Below, in pieces: positions 54,139-62,570 of a stretch of DNA of 64,000 bases. The DNA lies in NCBI RefSeq assembly GCF_900184945.1, contig NZ_FXYF01000016.1, positions 1-64,000 of the forward strand. Reading direction: 5' to 3'. The notes under the pieces were generated by a model. The model had not been told where the DNA came from. It was given only the letters and a program-made list of their open reading frames with translations, and did no database searches. The translations under genes and the position numbers were made by a program. How positions within the stretch are numbered: position 1 is the stretch's first letter; the number at the start of each line of letters is the position of its first letter. Source of the stretch: Antarctobacter aquimaris (lineage in GTDB: Bacteria; Pseudomonadota; Alphaproteobacteria; Rhodobacterales; Rhodobacteraceae).

Positions 54139-54831
54139 TCACGCCCCCGCAGACACGCGGCAGGGGTAGCGCACCGCCATATCCGCCATGATCGCACAAT
54201 CCGTGGCGTCCAGAGGCCCCTCCACCCAGGGCCGAAACCGCAGCCGCACCGCGTTCAGAACCAGACCGTCCCGCTCCGGCGCCACGTCATAGCCGAACCG
54301 CCGACAATCCGCGCGAAACCGCTCCGCGTCCAGCATCCCCGCCCCCCCCTCCGGCCAGACCGCCAGCCCACGCCGCGCCAGCCGCCGCCAGTCGAACCGC
54401 CCGCCCGGATCGGTCTTGCGGCCCAGCGCCGTGTCGGAATGCGCCACCACCCGCTCTGGCGGGATGTCCCAGCGCGCGCGGATCCCGGCCAGCAGGTCCT
54501 CCAGCACCGCCATCTGCGGCTCCGGGAAAGGCTGAAAGCCGGTGTTGGCCAGCTCGATCCCGATGGAGCGCGAATTGACGTCGCGCACCCCGCCCCAGCA
54601 GCCCGCCCCGGCGTGCCAGGCGCGCTGAGCCTCGTCGACCAGCTGCCACAGCCGCCCGTCCTCGGCGATCACGTAGTGGCAGGACACCTCGCTGTCGGGG
54701 TTGCAAAGCCAGTCGCGCGCCGCCTCGGCCGAGGCCATGGCGGTGTAATGCAGCATGATCATGTCGGGCAGCACATCGCCGCGCCGCGCACCGAAATTGG
54801 GCGAGGGATGCCAGAGCGCCCCGGAGGTCAC
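54139..54831 (-). CDS. N-acetylmuramoyl-L-alanine amidase (AmpD-like)
   Basis: A 230-aa Zn-dependent amidase_2 domain enzyme that cleaves the MurNAc-L-Ala bond. It has the Zn ligand region IMLHYTAMAS, WHAGAGCWGG, IGIELANTG and the second ligand stretch VVAHSDTALGRKTDPG. No signal peptide, as for cytoplasmic AmpD, which recycles anhydro-muropeptides. The frame extends to 54891, but the GTG at 54831 directly after the upstream stop (54833), with GGCGG near, is the likely start. It is tightly coupled to the lipoprotein gene upstream. Confidence 0.87.
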   Translation of the reverse strand: MTSGALWHPSPNFGARRGDVLPDMIMLHYTAMASAEAARDWLCNPDSEVSCHYVIAEDGRLWQLVDEAQRAWHAGAGCWGGVRDVNSRSIGIELANTGFQPFPEPQMAVLEDLLAGIRARWDIPPERVVAHSDTALGRKTDPGGRFDWRRLARRGLAVWPEGGAGMLDAERFRADCRRFGYDVAPERDGLVLNAVRLRFRPWVEGPLDATDCAIMADMAVRYPCRVSAGA

Positions 54832-54832
54832 C

Positions 54833-55537
54833 TCAGCCGCCGCGCACCGCGCGGAAGGGGGCCGGGTTCCAACCGCAGGCAAAGCCGTCACCGTCCGGAT
54901 CCAGGCCCTTGCGGTCCTTCTCGGGTCCGCCGGAGGCCAGGAAATCCTCCTGCGCGAGATCGGGCGAGGCGTAGCCCGCGCAGGCCCGCTGATGCCGCGA
55001 CTGGGTGTTCAGCACGGACCGCTTGTACAGCGCGGTGCCCACCGGGTTGGTGGTGCGCAGCGCGTATTCGACGATGTTCGGTCCGCCATCCTCACGCGCG
55101 GGCAGCGCCTCGGGGGCGACCAGCGTGTACTGCGCGCGGTTGCGTTCGATCATGGCGGCATCGGCGGCGATGTCGCGGGTGGCGGAGACGGCGGTAAAAT
55201 CGTTCTCGCCCGAGATTCCGCGTGCGTTCGCCACGACCGGCGGCGGCGGGTTGCCCGGCCGCGCCTCGACCGGGGCGACACCGGAGTTGGCCGCGATCGC
55301 CGCCGAGGCGGCCCGCGCCTCGGCCGAATCGAGCGCCGCGGCTGCCACGTCGGGCGCCACCGGGATCGACCCCGACTGGCCGTTCAGCTGGGCCTCGCGG
55401 CGCGCCGCGTAGTCGCTGTAGCTGCCAAAGCCCACCCCGGTCCCCGGGTCGGGCACATTGGCCGCGCTGTCGGGAACCGAAGGCGCACATGCCGAAACGG
55501 CAAGTGCCGCCGCCACAACCGCAAAGGAAAGTCGCAT
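54833..55537 (-). CDS. Lipoprotein with C-terminal Excalibur-like motif
   Basis: A 234-aa lipoprotein (lipobox AVSACAP, Cys ~17). The middle is Ala/Pro-rich (AAAALDSAEARAASAAIAAN) and disordered-looking. The C-terminal end (LDPDGDGFACGWNPAPFRAV) resembles an Excalibur calcium-binding motif DxDxDGxxC. A preceding segment (RHQRACAGYASPDLAQEDFL) is uncharacterised. The start ATG 55537 sits after the lipoprotein signal; longer frames to 55621 are unlikely. The amidase gene begins 2 bases after its stop, suggesting a shared envelope role. Confidence 0.75.
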   Translation of the reverse strand: MRLSFAVVAAALAVSACAPSVPDSAANVPDPGTGVGFGSYSDYAARREAQLNGQSGSIPVAPDVAAAALDSAEARAASAAIAANSGVAPVEARPGNPPPPVVANARGISGENDFTAVSATRDIAADAAMIERNRAQYTLVAPEALPAREDGGPNIVEYALRTTNPVGTALYKRSVLNTQSRHQRACAGYASPDLAQEDFLASGGPEKDRKGLDPDGDGFACGWNPAPFRAVRGG

Positions 55538-55568
55538 TTTCCGTCCTGCCTGTTCGTTCGCAGGGGCC

Positions 55569-57056
55569 TTACCACCATTTCGCGGGCTTGGCCACAAATC
55601 CTGCGGCGCGTTCCAGCGCATAGGCGCAATTCAGCAGATCGCCTTCTTCCCACGGACGGCCGATCAGTTGCAGCCCCAGCGGCAGCCCCTGCTTGTCCAG
55701 CCCGGCGGGCACGGCGATGCCCGGAAGGCCGGCCAGGTTGACCGTCACGGTGAACACGTCGTTGAGGTACATCTGCACCGGATCGGCCTCGGTCATCTCG
55801 CCCAGGCCAAAGGCGGCAGAGGGCGTCGCCGGGGTCAGGATCGCGTCCACGCCCTGCGCGAACACGTCCTCGAAGTCCTTCTTGATCAGCGTCCGCACCA
55901 TGCGCGCGCGGTTGTAATAGGCATCGTAGAAGCCAGCCGACAGCACGTAGGTCCCCACCATGACGCGGCGCTTGACCTCCGAGCCAAAGCCTTCGGCGCG
56001 GGTCTTTTCGTACATCTCGACGATGCCGTCGCCCTGCGCCAGCTTGGCCCGGTGGCCGTAACGCACGCCGTCATAGCGCGCCAGGTTCGACGAGGCCTCG
56101 GCCGGCGCGATCACGTAGTAGGCGGGCAGCGCGTATTTCGTGTGCGGCAGGCTGATGTCGACGATCTTCGCGCCTGCATCCTGCAGCATCCGGCGGCCTT
56201 CGGCCCAGAGCGCGTCGATCTCTTCGGGCATGCCGTCCATGCGGTATTCACGCGGGATGCCGATCACCTTGCCCTTGATGTCGCCGGTCAGCATGGCCTC
56301 GAAATCCGGCACGGCGAGGTCGGCGGAGGTCGAATCCTTGGGGTCATGGCCGCACATGGCCTGCAACATGATTGCGCTGTCGCGCACGTCCTTGGTCATC
56401 GGGCCGGCCTGGTCCAGCGAGGAGGCAAAGGCGACAATGCCCCAGCGCGAGCAGCGTCCGTAGGTCGGCTTGATGCCCGTAATGCCGACAAAGGCGGCGG
56501 GCTGGCGGATCGAGCCGCCGGTGTCGGTGCCGGTGGCACCGAGGCAGAGGTCCGCCGCCACGGCCGAGGCCGAGCCGCCGGAGGAGCCGCCCGGCGTCAG
56601 CGCGGTGTCGTCGTTGCCGCGCCGCCAGGGGTTGACCACGTTGCCATAGCACGAGGTCTCGTTCGACGAGCCCATGGCGAATTCGTCCATGTTCAGCTTG
56701 CCCAGCATGACGGCGCCCGCGTCGAACAGCTGGCTGGTCACGGTGGATTCGTACTCGGGCTTGAAGCCCTTGAGGATGTTGGACGCCGCCTGCGAAGGCA
56801 CGCCCTTGGTGCAGAACAGGTCCTTGATGCCCAGCGGGATGCCGCAGAGCGCGGGCGCCTCGCCCGCCTTGATCCGCGCATCCGCCGCCGTGGCCTGCGC
56901 GCGCGCGATCTCGGGTGTCTTGTGGACAAAGGCGTTCAGCGCGTCGGCCGCGTCGATGGCCGACAGGCAGGCCTCGGTCAACTCCAGGCTGGTCACGTCG
57001 CCCTTGCGCAGCGCGTCACGCGCCTCGGCAATCTTCAGTTTCGTCAGCTCGCTCAT
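55569..57056 (-). CDS. gatA: Glutamyl-tRNA(Gln)/aspartyl-tRNA(Asn) amidotransferase subunit A
   Basis: A 495-aa amidase-signature subunit that supplies ammonia for converting Glu-tRNA(Gln) to Gln-tRNA(Gln). The catalytic Lys is in [14 protein letters not shown] and the Ser pair in [20 protein letters not shown] and [13 protein letters not shown]. The ATG at 57056 overlaps the gatC stop (57056-57058), with an alternative GTG at 57059. gatC is directly upstream; gatB is not in the window. Confidence 0.97.
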   Translation of the reverse strand: MSELTKLKIAEARDALRKGDVTSLELTEACLSAIDAADALNAFVHKTPEIARAQATAADARIKAGEAPALCGIPLGIKDLFCTKGVPSQAASNILKGFKPEYESTVTSQLFDAGAVMLGKLNMDEFAMGSSNETSCYGNVVNPWRRGNDDTALTPGGSSGGSASAVAADLCLGATGTDTGGSIRQPAAFVGITGIKPTYGRCSRWGIVAFASSLDQAGPMTKDVRDSAIMLQAMCGHDPKDSTSADLAVPDFEAMLTGDIKGKVIGIPREYRMDGMPEEIDALWAEGRRMLQDAGAKIVDISLPHTKYALPAYYVIAPAEASSNLARYDGVRYGHRAKLAQGDGIVEMYEKTRAEGFGSEVKRRVMVGTYVLSAGFYDAYYNRARMVRTLIKKDFEDVFAQGVDAILTPATPSAAFGLGEMTEADPVQMYLNDVFTVTVNLAGLPGIAVPAGLDKQGLPLGLQLIGRPWEEGDLLNCAYALERAAGFVAKPAKWW

Positions 57057-57343
57057 CACTCGACCACCTTCGGAACCGCAAAGAACCCCTCGCGCGCATC
57101 GGGCGCGTTCGACAGGACCTTGGCCTGCATGTTGCCGTCGGTCACCCCGTCGCGGCGCCGCTTCAGCCGCATCGGCGTGACCGAAACCATGGGTTCGACC
57201 CCCTCGACGTCGACCTCGTTCAGCTGCTCGATGAAGCCGAGGATATCGTTGAAGGACTGCGCCAGCGCGGGCAGATCGTCCTTTTCCACCTTGATGCGCG
57301 CCAGGTGCGCCACGCGCGCCGCGGTCTCGATGTCAATCGACAT
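57056..57343 (-). CDS. gatC: Amidotransferase subunit C
   Basis: A 95-aa GatC, which stabilises the GatA-GatB complex. [20 protein letters not shown] at the start and [18 protein letters not shown] are typical, as is the C-terminus [14 protein letters not shown]. Normal length (~95). Its stop overlaps the gatA start, giving translational coupling. Confidence 0.96.
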   Translation of the reverse strand: MSIDIETAARVAHLARIKVEKDDLPALAQSFNDILGFIEQLNEVDVEGVEPMVSVTPMRLKRRRDGVTDGNMQAKVLSNAPDAREGFFAVPKVVE

Positions 57344-57376
57344 GGGGGCCTCTCGTCTTGGATGTCCGGGCAGGCT

Positions 57377-58027
57377 TTACCGCCCTGCCCCGCGCGCCGC
57401 AAGCACATGCCGCGTCCAGACGTGGATCATCCAGCCCAGCATCATCGCGTTGAGCAGGTGCCAGAGGAAATGCGTACCGAACGGCAGTATGGCGCAGGAA
57501 GGTTCGTCCAGCGTCCGCGCCGCCATGGACAGCAGTAGGATCGCCACGCCGATCATCAGCCCGCGCGCGGTGTCGGGTGCGCGGTGGCGCAGCAAGACGG
57601 CGTAGATGGCGATCAGTGTCGGCACCGGGGCATAGGCGGCGGTCCCGCCCAGCCCCGGGATCATCGAGAACAGTGGCACCGTGGCTGCGGCGTAGGGAAC
57701 GAACAGCGCCGTCAGCCCCAGCGCAGCCCAGCGCCCCAGCCGCCAGAAATCGCGGTTCGCGGCGTAGATGTAGACCAGCACGTAGACCAGGATCGGCAGC
57801 ACGTCCACCACCCCTGCCCAGGCCTGTGCGAAGGTGTGGAACAGGAAGGAGCCGACCCCGATCAGCCCGAGGATGCCGCACAGCACCCGGCCCAAGCCGA
57901 AGGTCCGCCGCCACATGAACGCCGCCGCCAGTACAAAGGCGAGGTTGGTCACGGCATTGACCGGCTCGGCCCAGAACTCCGGCACCATTCGCTCGCAATA
58001 GCCGTCGACGGCCCGTGTCCAGTCCAT
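57377..58027 (-). CDS. Ceramidase-like membrane protein (CREST superfamily)
   Basis: A 216-aa protein with about seven membrane segments and the spaced residues of alkaline ceramidase-type hydrolases: FLFHTFAQAWAGVVDVLPI (His, then Asp) and GTHFLWHLLNAMMLG (two His). The N-terminus YCERMVPEFWAEPVNAVTNL is typical of the family. In bacteria the substrate is often unknown. It ends 33 bases before gatC and may be read with it. The call rests on motif and topology. Confidence 0.8.
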   Translation of the reverse strand: MDWTRAVDGYCERMVPEFWAEPVNAVTNLAFVLAAAFMWRRTFGLGRVLCGILGLIGVGSFLFHTFAQAWAGVVDVLPILVYVLVYIYAANRDFWRLGRWAALGLTALFVPYAAATVPLFSMIPGLGGTAAYAPVPTLIAIYAVLLRHRAPDTARGLMIGVAILLLSMAARTLDEPSCAILPFGTHFLWHLLNAMMLGWMIHVWTRHVLAARGAGR

Positions 58028-58095
58028 GCCCCGCCCTTTCCGATGCCTTCAGGCGCGATATACGCCCGCGCGCGGGCGGGCCAAGGCCCCGGCGC

Positions 58096-59871
58096 CTACA
58101 GCGGCCAGACGATCAGCAGCATCGGCACCGCCACGACGATCACCAGCACCTCGAGCGGCAGGCCGAGGCGCCAGAAATCGCCAAAGCGGTAACCGCCGGG
58201 GCCCAGGATGATGGTGTTGTTCTTGTGCCCGATCGGCGTGAGGAAGGCGCAGGAGGCGGCAACCGCCACCGCCATAAGGTAGGTGTCCGGGTTGCCGGAG
58301 GTCGCCGCCGCAACCGACAGCGCGACGGGTGCGGCGATCAGCGTGGTCGCCACGTTGTTGAGAAAATCCGACAGGGTCATCGTCACGACCATCAGCACCA
58401 CCAGCGTGGCCCAGGCCGGGTAGCCCGAGGTCAGAGACACGATCTGCCGCGCCAGCAGGTCGGCGCCGCCGGTCCGTTCAAAGGCTTCGGCCAGCGGGAT
58501 CAGGCTGGCCAGCAGCACGATGACCTTCCATTCGACCGAGTCGTAGACCTCGCGCCCGTTCACCAGCCCAAGTGCTACAAAGCCCACCACCGCACCGGCC
58601 AGCGCCACGCCCAGCGGCATGACGCCCAGCACCGCCAGCAGCACCGCAAAGCCGAAGACGCCGATCGCCGCGCCGGCCTTGTGGCGCTGCACCACCTCGG
58701 TGCGGCGGCCCTCGATCGGCAGCACGCCCAGCCAGTCCATCGCCGCCGCGACCCGTTCGGGCGTGCCCAGCAGCAGCAGCACGTCGCCCGCGCGGATGTC
58801 GAGCAGGCGCACGCGGTCGCGAAAGCGCCGCCCTTCGCGCGCCACGCCCAGCAGCGTCACCGAGTGCCGCGCCAACAGGCGCAGCCCGTAGGCCGAGCGG
58901 CCCTGGATCCGCGCGCCGTCCGGCACGATGGCCTCGGCCAGGGTCAGGCCCTTGCTGGTGACGCCGCCCTCGTGCCGCTCGGAGCCCGCGAATTCCAGCA
59001 CGGTCTTGCCCATGAACGCCTCGATGGCCTTGGGCTCGCCCTCGACCACCAGGAAATCGCCCTCGGTCAGGGTTTCCCGCCCGGCCAGGCCCGGTCGCCG
59101 GCGACCGCCCCGGATCAGGCCGACGATGTTGACATCGGCCTCGCCGGCCTGCGGGTAGAGGTCGTGCACCGCCACCGGCTTGTCCGGGTCCTGCGCGCCG
59201 ACCCGCAGCTCGGCGACGTAGCGCCCGCGCGCCATGTCGCCGCGCAGGTCCTTCGGCCCCTCGCGGCTCGGCAGCAGGCGCCAGCCGATCAGCGCCACGA
59301 AGAGGATCCCCGCGACAGCCACCGCCAGCCCGACCGGCGTGAAGTCGAACATGCCGAAGGGCGCACCCAGCGCGTCGGCGCGGAATTCCGAGATCACGAT
59401 GTTGGGCGGCGTGCCGATCAGCGTGAGCATGCCGCCGAGGATGGTGGCAAAGGACAGCGGCATCAGGCTCTGCCCGGTCGGGCGCCCCGCCTTGTTCGCG
59501 GCCTCGATGTCGAGCGGCATCAGCAGCGCCAGCGCCGCCACGTTGTTGATCGCCGCCGACAGCACCGCCGCCACGCCGGCAATCGCCGCGATGTGCAGCG
59601 GCAGCGGCCGGTCCGCGCGGATCAGGCGCGCGGCGATCAGTTCGACCGCGCCGGAGGCCGAGAGACCCCGGCTGACGATCAGCACCAGCGCGATGATCGC
59701 GACCGCCGAATGCCCGAACCCCGAGAACATCTCGCCCCCCGGCACCAGCCCCAGGGCGGCGGCGATGACCAGCGCGCCGAAGGCGACGAAGTCATAGCGC
59801 AGCCGGCCCCAGACCAGGAGCGCGAAAACCGTGAAAAACAGGGCAAAGACAAGCGTCTGCGGGTCAACCAT
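58096..59871 (-). CDS. SLC13-type permease with two RCK_C domains
   Basis: A 591-aa inner-membrane transporter. It has N- and C-terminal membrane halves (FALLVWGRLRYDFVAFGALV, and FAVLLAVLGVMPLGVALAGA). Two cytosolic TrkA-C/RCK_C domains lie between them (~205-290 and ~300-380, with LVVEGEPKAIEAFM and LLLLGTPERVAAAM). The signature GTPPNIVISEF lies in the first half and a second Na+-type loop in the second (LLASLIPLAEAFERTGGADL). The family moves sulfate, dicarboxylates or other anions; the substrate is unknown. Monocistronic, ending about 70 bases from the ceramidase-like gene. Confidence 0.88.
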   Translation of the reverse strand: MVDPQTLVFALFFTVFALLVWGRLRYDFVAFGALVIAAALGLVPGGEMFSGFGHSAVAIIALVLIVSRGLSASGAVELIAARLIRADRPLPLHIAAIAGVAAVLSAAINNVAALALLMPLDIEAANKAGRPTGQSLMPLSFATILGGMLTLIGTPPNIVISEFRADALGAPFGMFDFTPVGLAVAVAGILFVALIGWRLLPSREGPKDLRGDMARGRYVAELRVGAQDPDKPVAVHDLYPQAGEADVNIVGLIRGGRRRPGLAGRETLTEGDFLVVEGEPKAIEAFMGKTVLEFAGSERHEGGVTSKGLTLAEAIVPDGARIQGRSAYGLRLLARHSVTLLGVAREGRRFRDRVRLLDIRAGDVLLLLGTPERVAAAMDWLGVLPIEGRRTEVVQRHKAGAAIGVFGFAVLLAVLGVMPLGVALAGAVVGFVALGLVNGREVYDSVEWKVIVLLASLIPLAEAFERTGGADLLARQIVSLTSGYPAWATLVVLMVVTMTLSDFLNNVATTLIAAPVALSVAAATSGNPDTYLMAVAVAASCAFLTPIGHKNNTIILGPGGYRFGDFWRLGLPLEVLVIVVAVPMLLIVWPL

Positions 59872-60009
59872 CCGTTCACCCTAGCAGGCCGGGCCGGCGG
59901 CGCAATCCTTGCGCGCGGCGCCGTGGGCGGCATCGGCGGCATCGGCGGCACTGGACCCGCCCGGCGAGGATGCTAGGCTGTTCCGCGCACAACCCGGAGG
60001 ACAGGACCC

Positions 60010-60702
60010 ATGCAGATCATCTGGCTCGGCCACGGCAGTTTCCGCATCGAGATCGGCGGCGAGGTGTTGCTGATCGACCCATGGATCAACGGCAACCCGA
60101 TGATGGACGGGCAGGACACCGACGCCGCCATCGCCGGCGCGACGCAGATCCTTGTGACCCACGGCCATTTCGACCACACCGCCGACATTGTCGAGGTGTC
60201 GGAAAAGACCGGCGCGCCGGTGTCGGGGATGTACGAACTGGCCGCGCTGTTGCAGGCGCGCGGGGCGAAAGAGGGCCACAGTTTCAACAAGGGCGGCACG
60301 GTCACCTTTGGCGGCGCGTCGGTGACCATGGTCCCGGCCTCGCACAGTTCGTCCATGACGGTGGGCGACCGCGCGGTCTATGCCGGCATGGAGACCGGCT
60401 TTGTCCTCTCGGGCGAGGGTCACACGATCTACCATTCGGGCGACACCTGCATCATGGCCGACATGGCCTGGATCGGGGCCTATTTCAAACCCGACATCGG
60501 CATCCTGTCGGCGGGCGGCTATTACACCATGGACATGAAACAGGCGGCCTGGGCGGCAAAGACCTACTTTGATTTCAAGACCGTGATCCCCGGCCACTAC
60601 CGGACCTTTCCGGCGCTGGAGCAGACCGCCGAGGCGCTGGCCGACGGGCTGCCCGGCGTGAAGGTGATCGAGCCGCAGGTGTTGCAGCCGATCGCCTTTT
60701 GA
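60010..60702 (+). CDS. Metal-dependent hydrolase, UPF0173 family
   Basis: A 230-aa metallo-beta-lactamase-fold protein. It starts MQIIWLGHGSFRIEIGGEVL, with the metal motif THGHFDHTADIVEVS and later ligands in MVPASHSSS and TIYHSGDTCIMADM. The UPF0173 family is named after MBL-fold hydrolases of unclear substrate. The length is usual (~230). It diverges from the SLC13-type permease and is followed by a GGGGGC/GCCCCC hairpin. Confidence 0.92.
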   Translation: MQIIWLGHGSFRIEIGGEVLLIDPWINGNPMMDGQDTDAAIAGATQILVTHGHFDHTADIVEVSEKTGAPVSGMYELAALLQARGAKEGHSFNKGGTVTFGGASVTMVPASHSSSMTVGDRAVYAGMETGFVLSGEGHTIYHSGDTCIMADMAWIGAYFKPDIGILSAGGYYTMDMKQAAWAAKTYFDFKTVIPGHYRTFPALEQTAEALADGLPGVKVIEPQVLQPIAF

Positions 60703-60711
60703 GCCGTGGAG

Positions 60712-60726
60712 GGGGGCGCTGCCCCC
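60712..60726 (+). terminator. GC hairpin after the UPF0173 gene
   Basis: GGGGGC-GCT-GCCCCC, a 6-bp stem starting 10 bases after the stop, with no U tract. Low-to-moderate support. Confidence 0.4.
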
Positions 60727-60744
60727 GTCGCCTGCGGCGCCTCC

Positions 60745-60770
60745 CCCGGGATATTTGAGGCCAGAAGAAG
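60745..60770 (+). repeat. Rhodobacterales-type intergenic motif, copy 2
   Basis: CCCGGG precedes ATATTTGAGGCCAGAAGAAG, which is related to the copy at 39858-39880. Both follow transcript ends. The motif family is recalled, not computed. Confidence 0.45.
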
Positions 60771-60815
60771 CCCGGGCCGCGCGCAATGTTTGCGGGCAGT
60801 GACATAGGCGGGGGA

Positions 60816-61391
60816 TCAGGGCATCAGCGCGCCCTTGCGGTTGAAGGTCACGCGCTCTGTCGTGAGGTCGTCGTAGACCAGTTCCACCGTCACGGTGTCG
60901 ATCGCGCCCAGCGGAAAGCTGCGGTAGGGCAGCCCGTCGCCGTCGAGGATTGCGTTGGGGGCATTGGTGTCCTCGTGGCAGGCGGGCAGCGGCCAGGGTT
61001 CGGGGTCGGCCCCGTTGATGCCGATGTGCAGCGCGACAAGACCGCAGCGCCAGCTCCAGACATGGGTGACGTAGACCAGATCCTGGCCATCGTATTCGCG
61101 CACCGCGATCCAGTTGGCGCGGGTGGCCTCCATGATCGGCTTGATCTCGAGCGCGGTCAGGAAACGCCCCGTGGCGACCTGCTGTTCGGCCGCGTAGGGC
61201 AGCGCCGGGGCCGGTTCGGGGTCCGGCTCGGAGCCCGGGGGGGCGTCCTCGGAGGAGGTGAAGGTCCGGGCCTCGGCGGTTTCGGCCGCCGGCGCGGCGC
61301 TGGCGGGCGCGGGTGCTTCGTCCAGCTTGGCGGTGGTGCTGCCGGGCATCCCGGAGGCGATGGCAATGATCAGAAGAATGACGTCGAGCAT
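60816..61391 (-). CDS. Secreted or membrane-anchored protein, function unknown
   Basis: A 191-aa protein starting MLDVILLIIAIASGMPG, a short hydrophobic stretch that may be a signal anchor. An Ala/Glu/Pro-rich linker follows (~18-75). The conserved-looking domain includes FLTALEIKPIMEATRANWIA, then VTHVWSWRCGLVALHIGING and LVYDDLTTERVTFNRKGALM. No family recognised. GGGAG precedes the ATG. It lies between the UPF0173 gene and a divergent glycosyltransferase-like gene. Confidence 0.7.
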   Translation of the reverse strand: MLDVILLIIAIASGMPGSTTAKLDEAPAPASAAPAAETAEARTFTSSEDAPPGSEPDPEPAPALPYAAEQQVATGRFLTALEIKPIMEATRANWIAVREYDGQDLVYVTHVWSWRCGLVALHIGINGADPEPWPLPACHEDTNAPNAILDGDGLPYRSFPLGAIDTVTVELVYDDLTTERVTFNRKGALMP

Positions 61392-61488
61392 CGGGGCTCC
61401 CTGCTGAAAATCCGCTGCGCGACGCGTCTTTCGGCGACGCGCCGGCCCCCCTATAGTGCCGCGACAGGCAGCAAGGGGCAGGATCATC

Positions 61489-62490
61489 ATGGCACGCGAG
61501 GACGGCGCGGCTCAAACGGTTAATCTGCTGGTGGTAGCGCAGGCCGGCCGGCTGACCTACGAGGCGGTGCTGTTCGCCGCCTCGCTGAAGGCCCGTGGCG
61601 GCGATTGGGTACGCCTGTTCGTGGCCGAACCGGCACCCGGCCCGCTCTGGCCGGACGATCCCGGCATCCGCGACGCGGAGGCGCGCGCGCTGCTGGAGGC
61701 GTTGGGGGCCGAGTTCCGCCGCTTTGACAGCCGGCATTTCGGCGCTGCCTACCCTTACGGCAACAAGATCGAGGCGCTGGAAGTGCTGCCCGAGGGCGAG
61801 CCTTTCGTCTTTTTCGATACCGACACGCTGATCCTCGACCGTCTCGACGCCGTGCCCTTCGACTTCGACCGGCCCACCGCCTCGATGCGGCGCGAGGGGA
61901 CCTGGCCCACGGTCGAGCTGTACGGGCCGGGCTACACGCGGACCTGGAAGGCGCTCTATGACCGCTTTGGCCTCGACTTCGACAGCAGCCTGGATCTGCG
62001 CTGGCCGGACGAATACTGGCAGCGCTACCTCTATTTCAACGCCGGTTTCTTTTTCTACCGCTGCCCGAAGGTCTTTGGCGACCGCTTCCTGAGCTACGCG
62101 CTGACAGTGCGGGACGATCCGCCCGAGGAACTGGTCTGCCAGAGCGTTGATCCCTGGCTGGACCAGGTGGTGCTGCCGCTGGTGATCCACGGGCTGGGCG
62201 GCGGGCGCGACACGCTGCCCGAGGGGCTGCTGGACGGGTCGGTCAGCTGCCATTACCGGCTGTTGCCGCTGCTCTATGCCCGCGAGGCCGACCGCGTGGT
62301 CGAGGTGCTGGAGGAGGTCGCGGCGCCACATCGGATCAAGAAGGTGCTGAAGGCCTACGATCCTATCAAGCGCATGATCTACCAGGGGCGCGGCCAGAAG
62401 GTGCGCGCGCTGTTCGACCGCGACGACCTGCCCCGCAAGGAACAGGCGATCCGCAACCGCATCAAGCGCGAAGGATTCTGGATGCGGTAG
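61489..62490 (+). CDS. Glycosyltransferase-like protein
   Basis: A 333-aa cytoplasmic protein with a Rossmann-like start (TVNLLVVAQAGRLTYEAVLF) and a DxD-type motif (FVFFDTDTLILDRLD, ~110-124), as in GT-A glycosyltransferases such as family 8. Later features are GYTRTWKALYDRFGLDFDSS and LYFNAGFFFYRCPKVFGDRF. Donor and acceptor are unknown. The start ATG 61489 has AGGGGCAGGA upstream. The next gene, with BNR repeats, lies 80 bases downstream. Confidence 0.7.
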   Translation: MAREDGAAQTVNLLVVAQAGRLTYEAVLFAASLKARGGDWVRLFVAEPAPGPLWPDDPGIRDAEARALLEALGAEFRRFDSRHFGAAYPYGNKIEALEVLPEGEPFVFFDTDTLILDRLDAVPFDFDRPTASMRREGTWPTVELYGPGYTRTWKALYDRFGLDFDSSLDLRWPDEYWQRYLYFNAGFFFYRCPKVFGDRFLSYALTVRDDPPEELVCQSVDPWLDQVVLPLVIHGLGGGRDTLPEGLLDGSVSCHYRLLPLLYAREADRVVEVLEEVAAPHRIKKVLKAYDPIKRMIYQGRGQKVRALFDRDDLPRKEQAIRNRIKREGFWMR

Positions 62491-62570
62491 GTCCCCCGCG
62501 CTGGCGGATTTTTCGAGCATGCGCCGCCGCCCATGATAAGATGGGCGGGCGCTACGGGACGAGGTCGATC

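Noticed and set aside
59881-62520. 879-aa minus-strand frame across three genes
   Set aside because: It runs through the hydrolase, the unknown secreted protein and the glycosyltransferase-like gene in a shadow frame with no conserved motifs.
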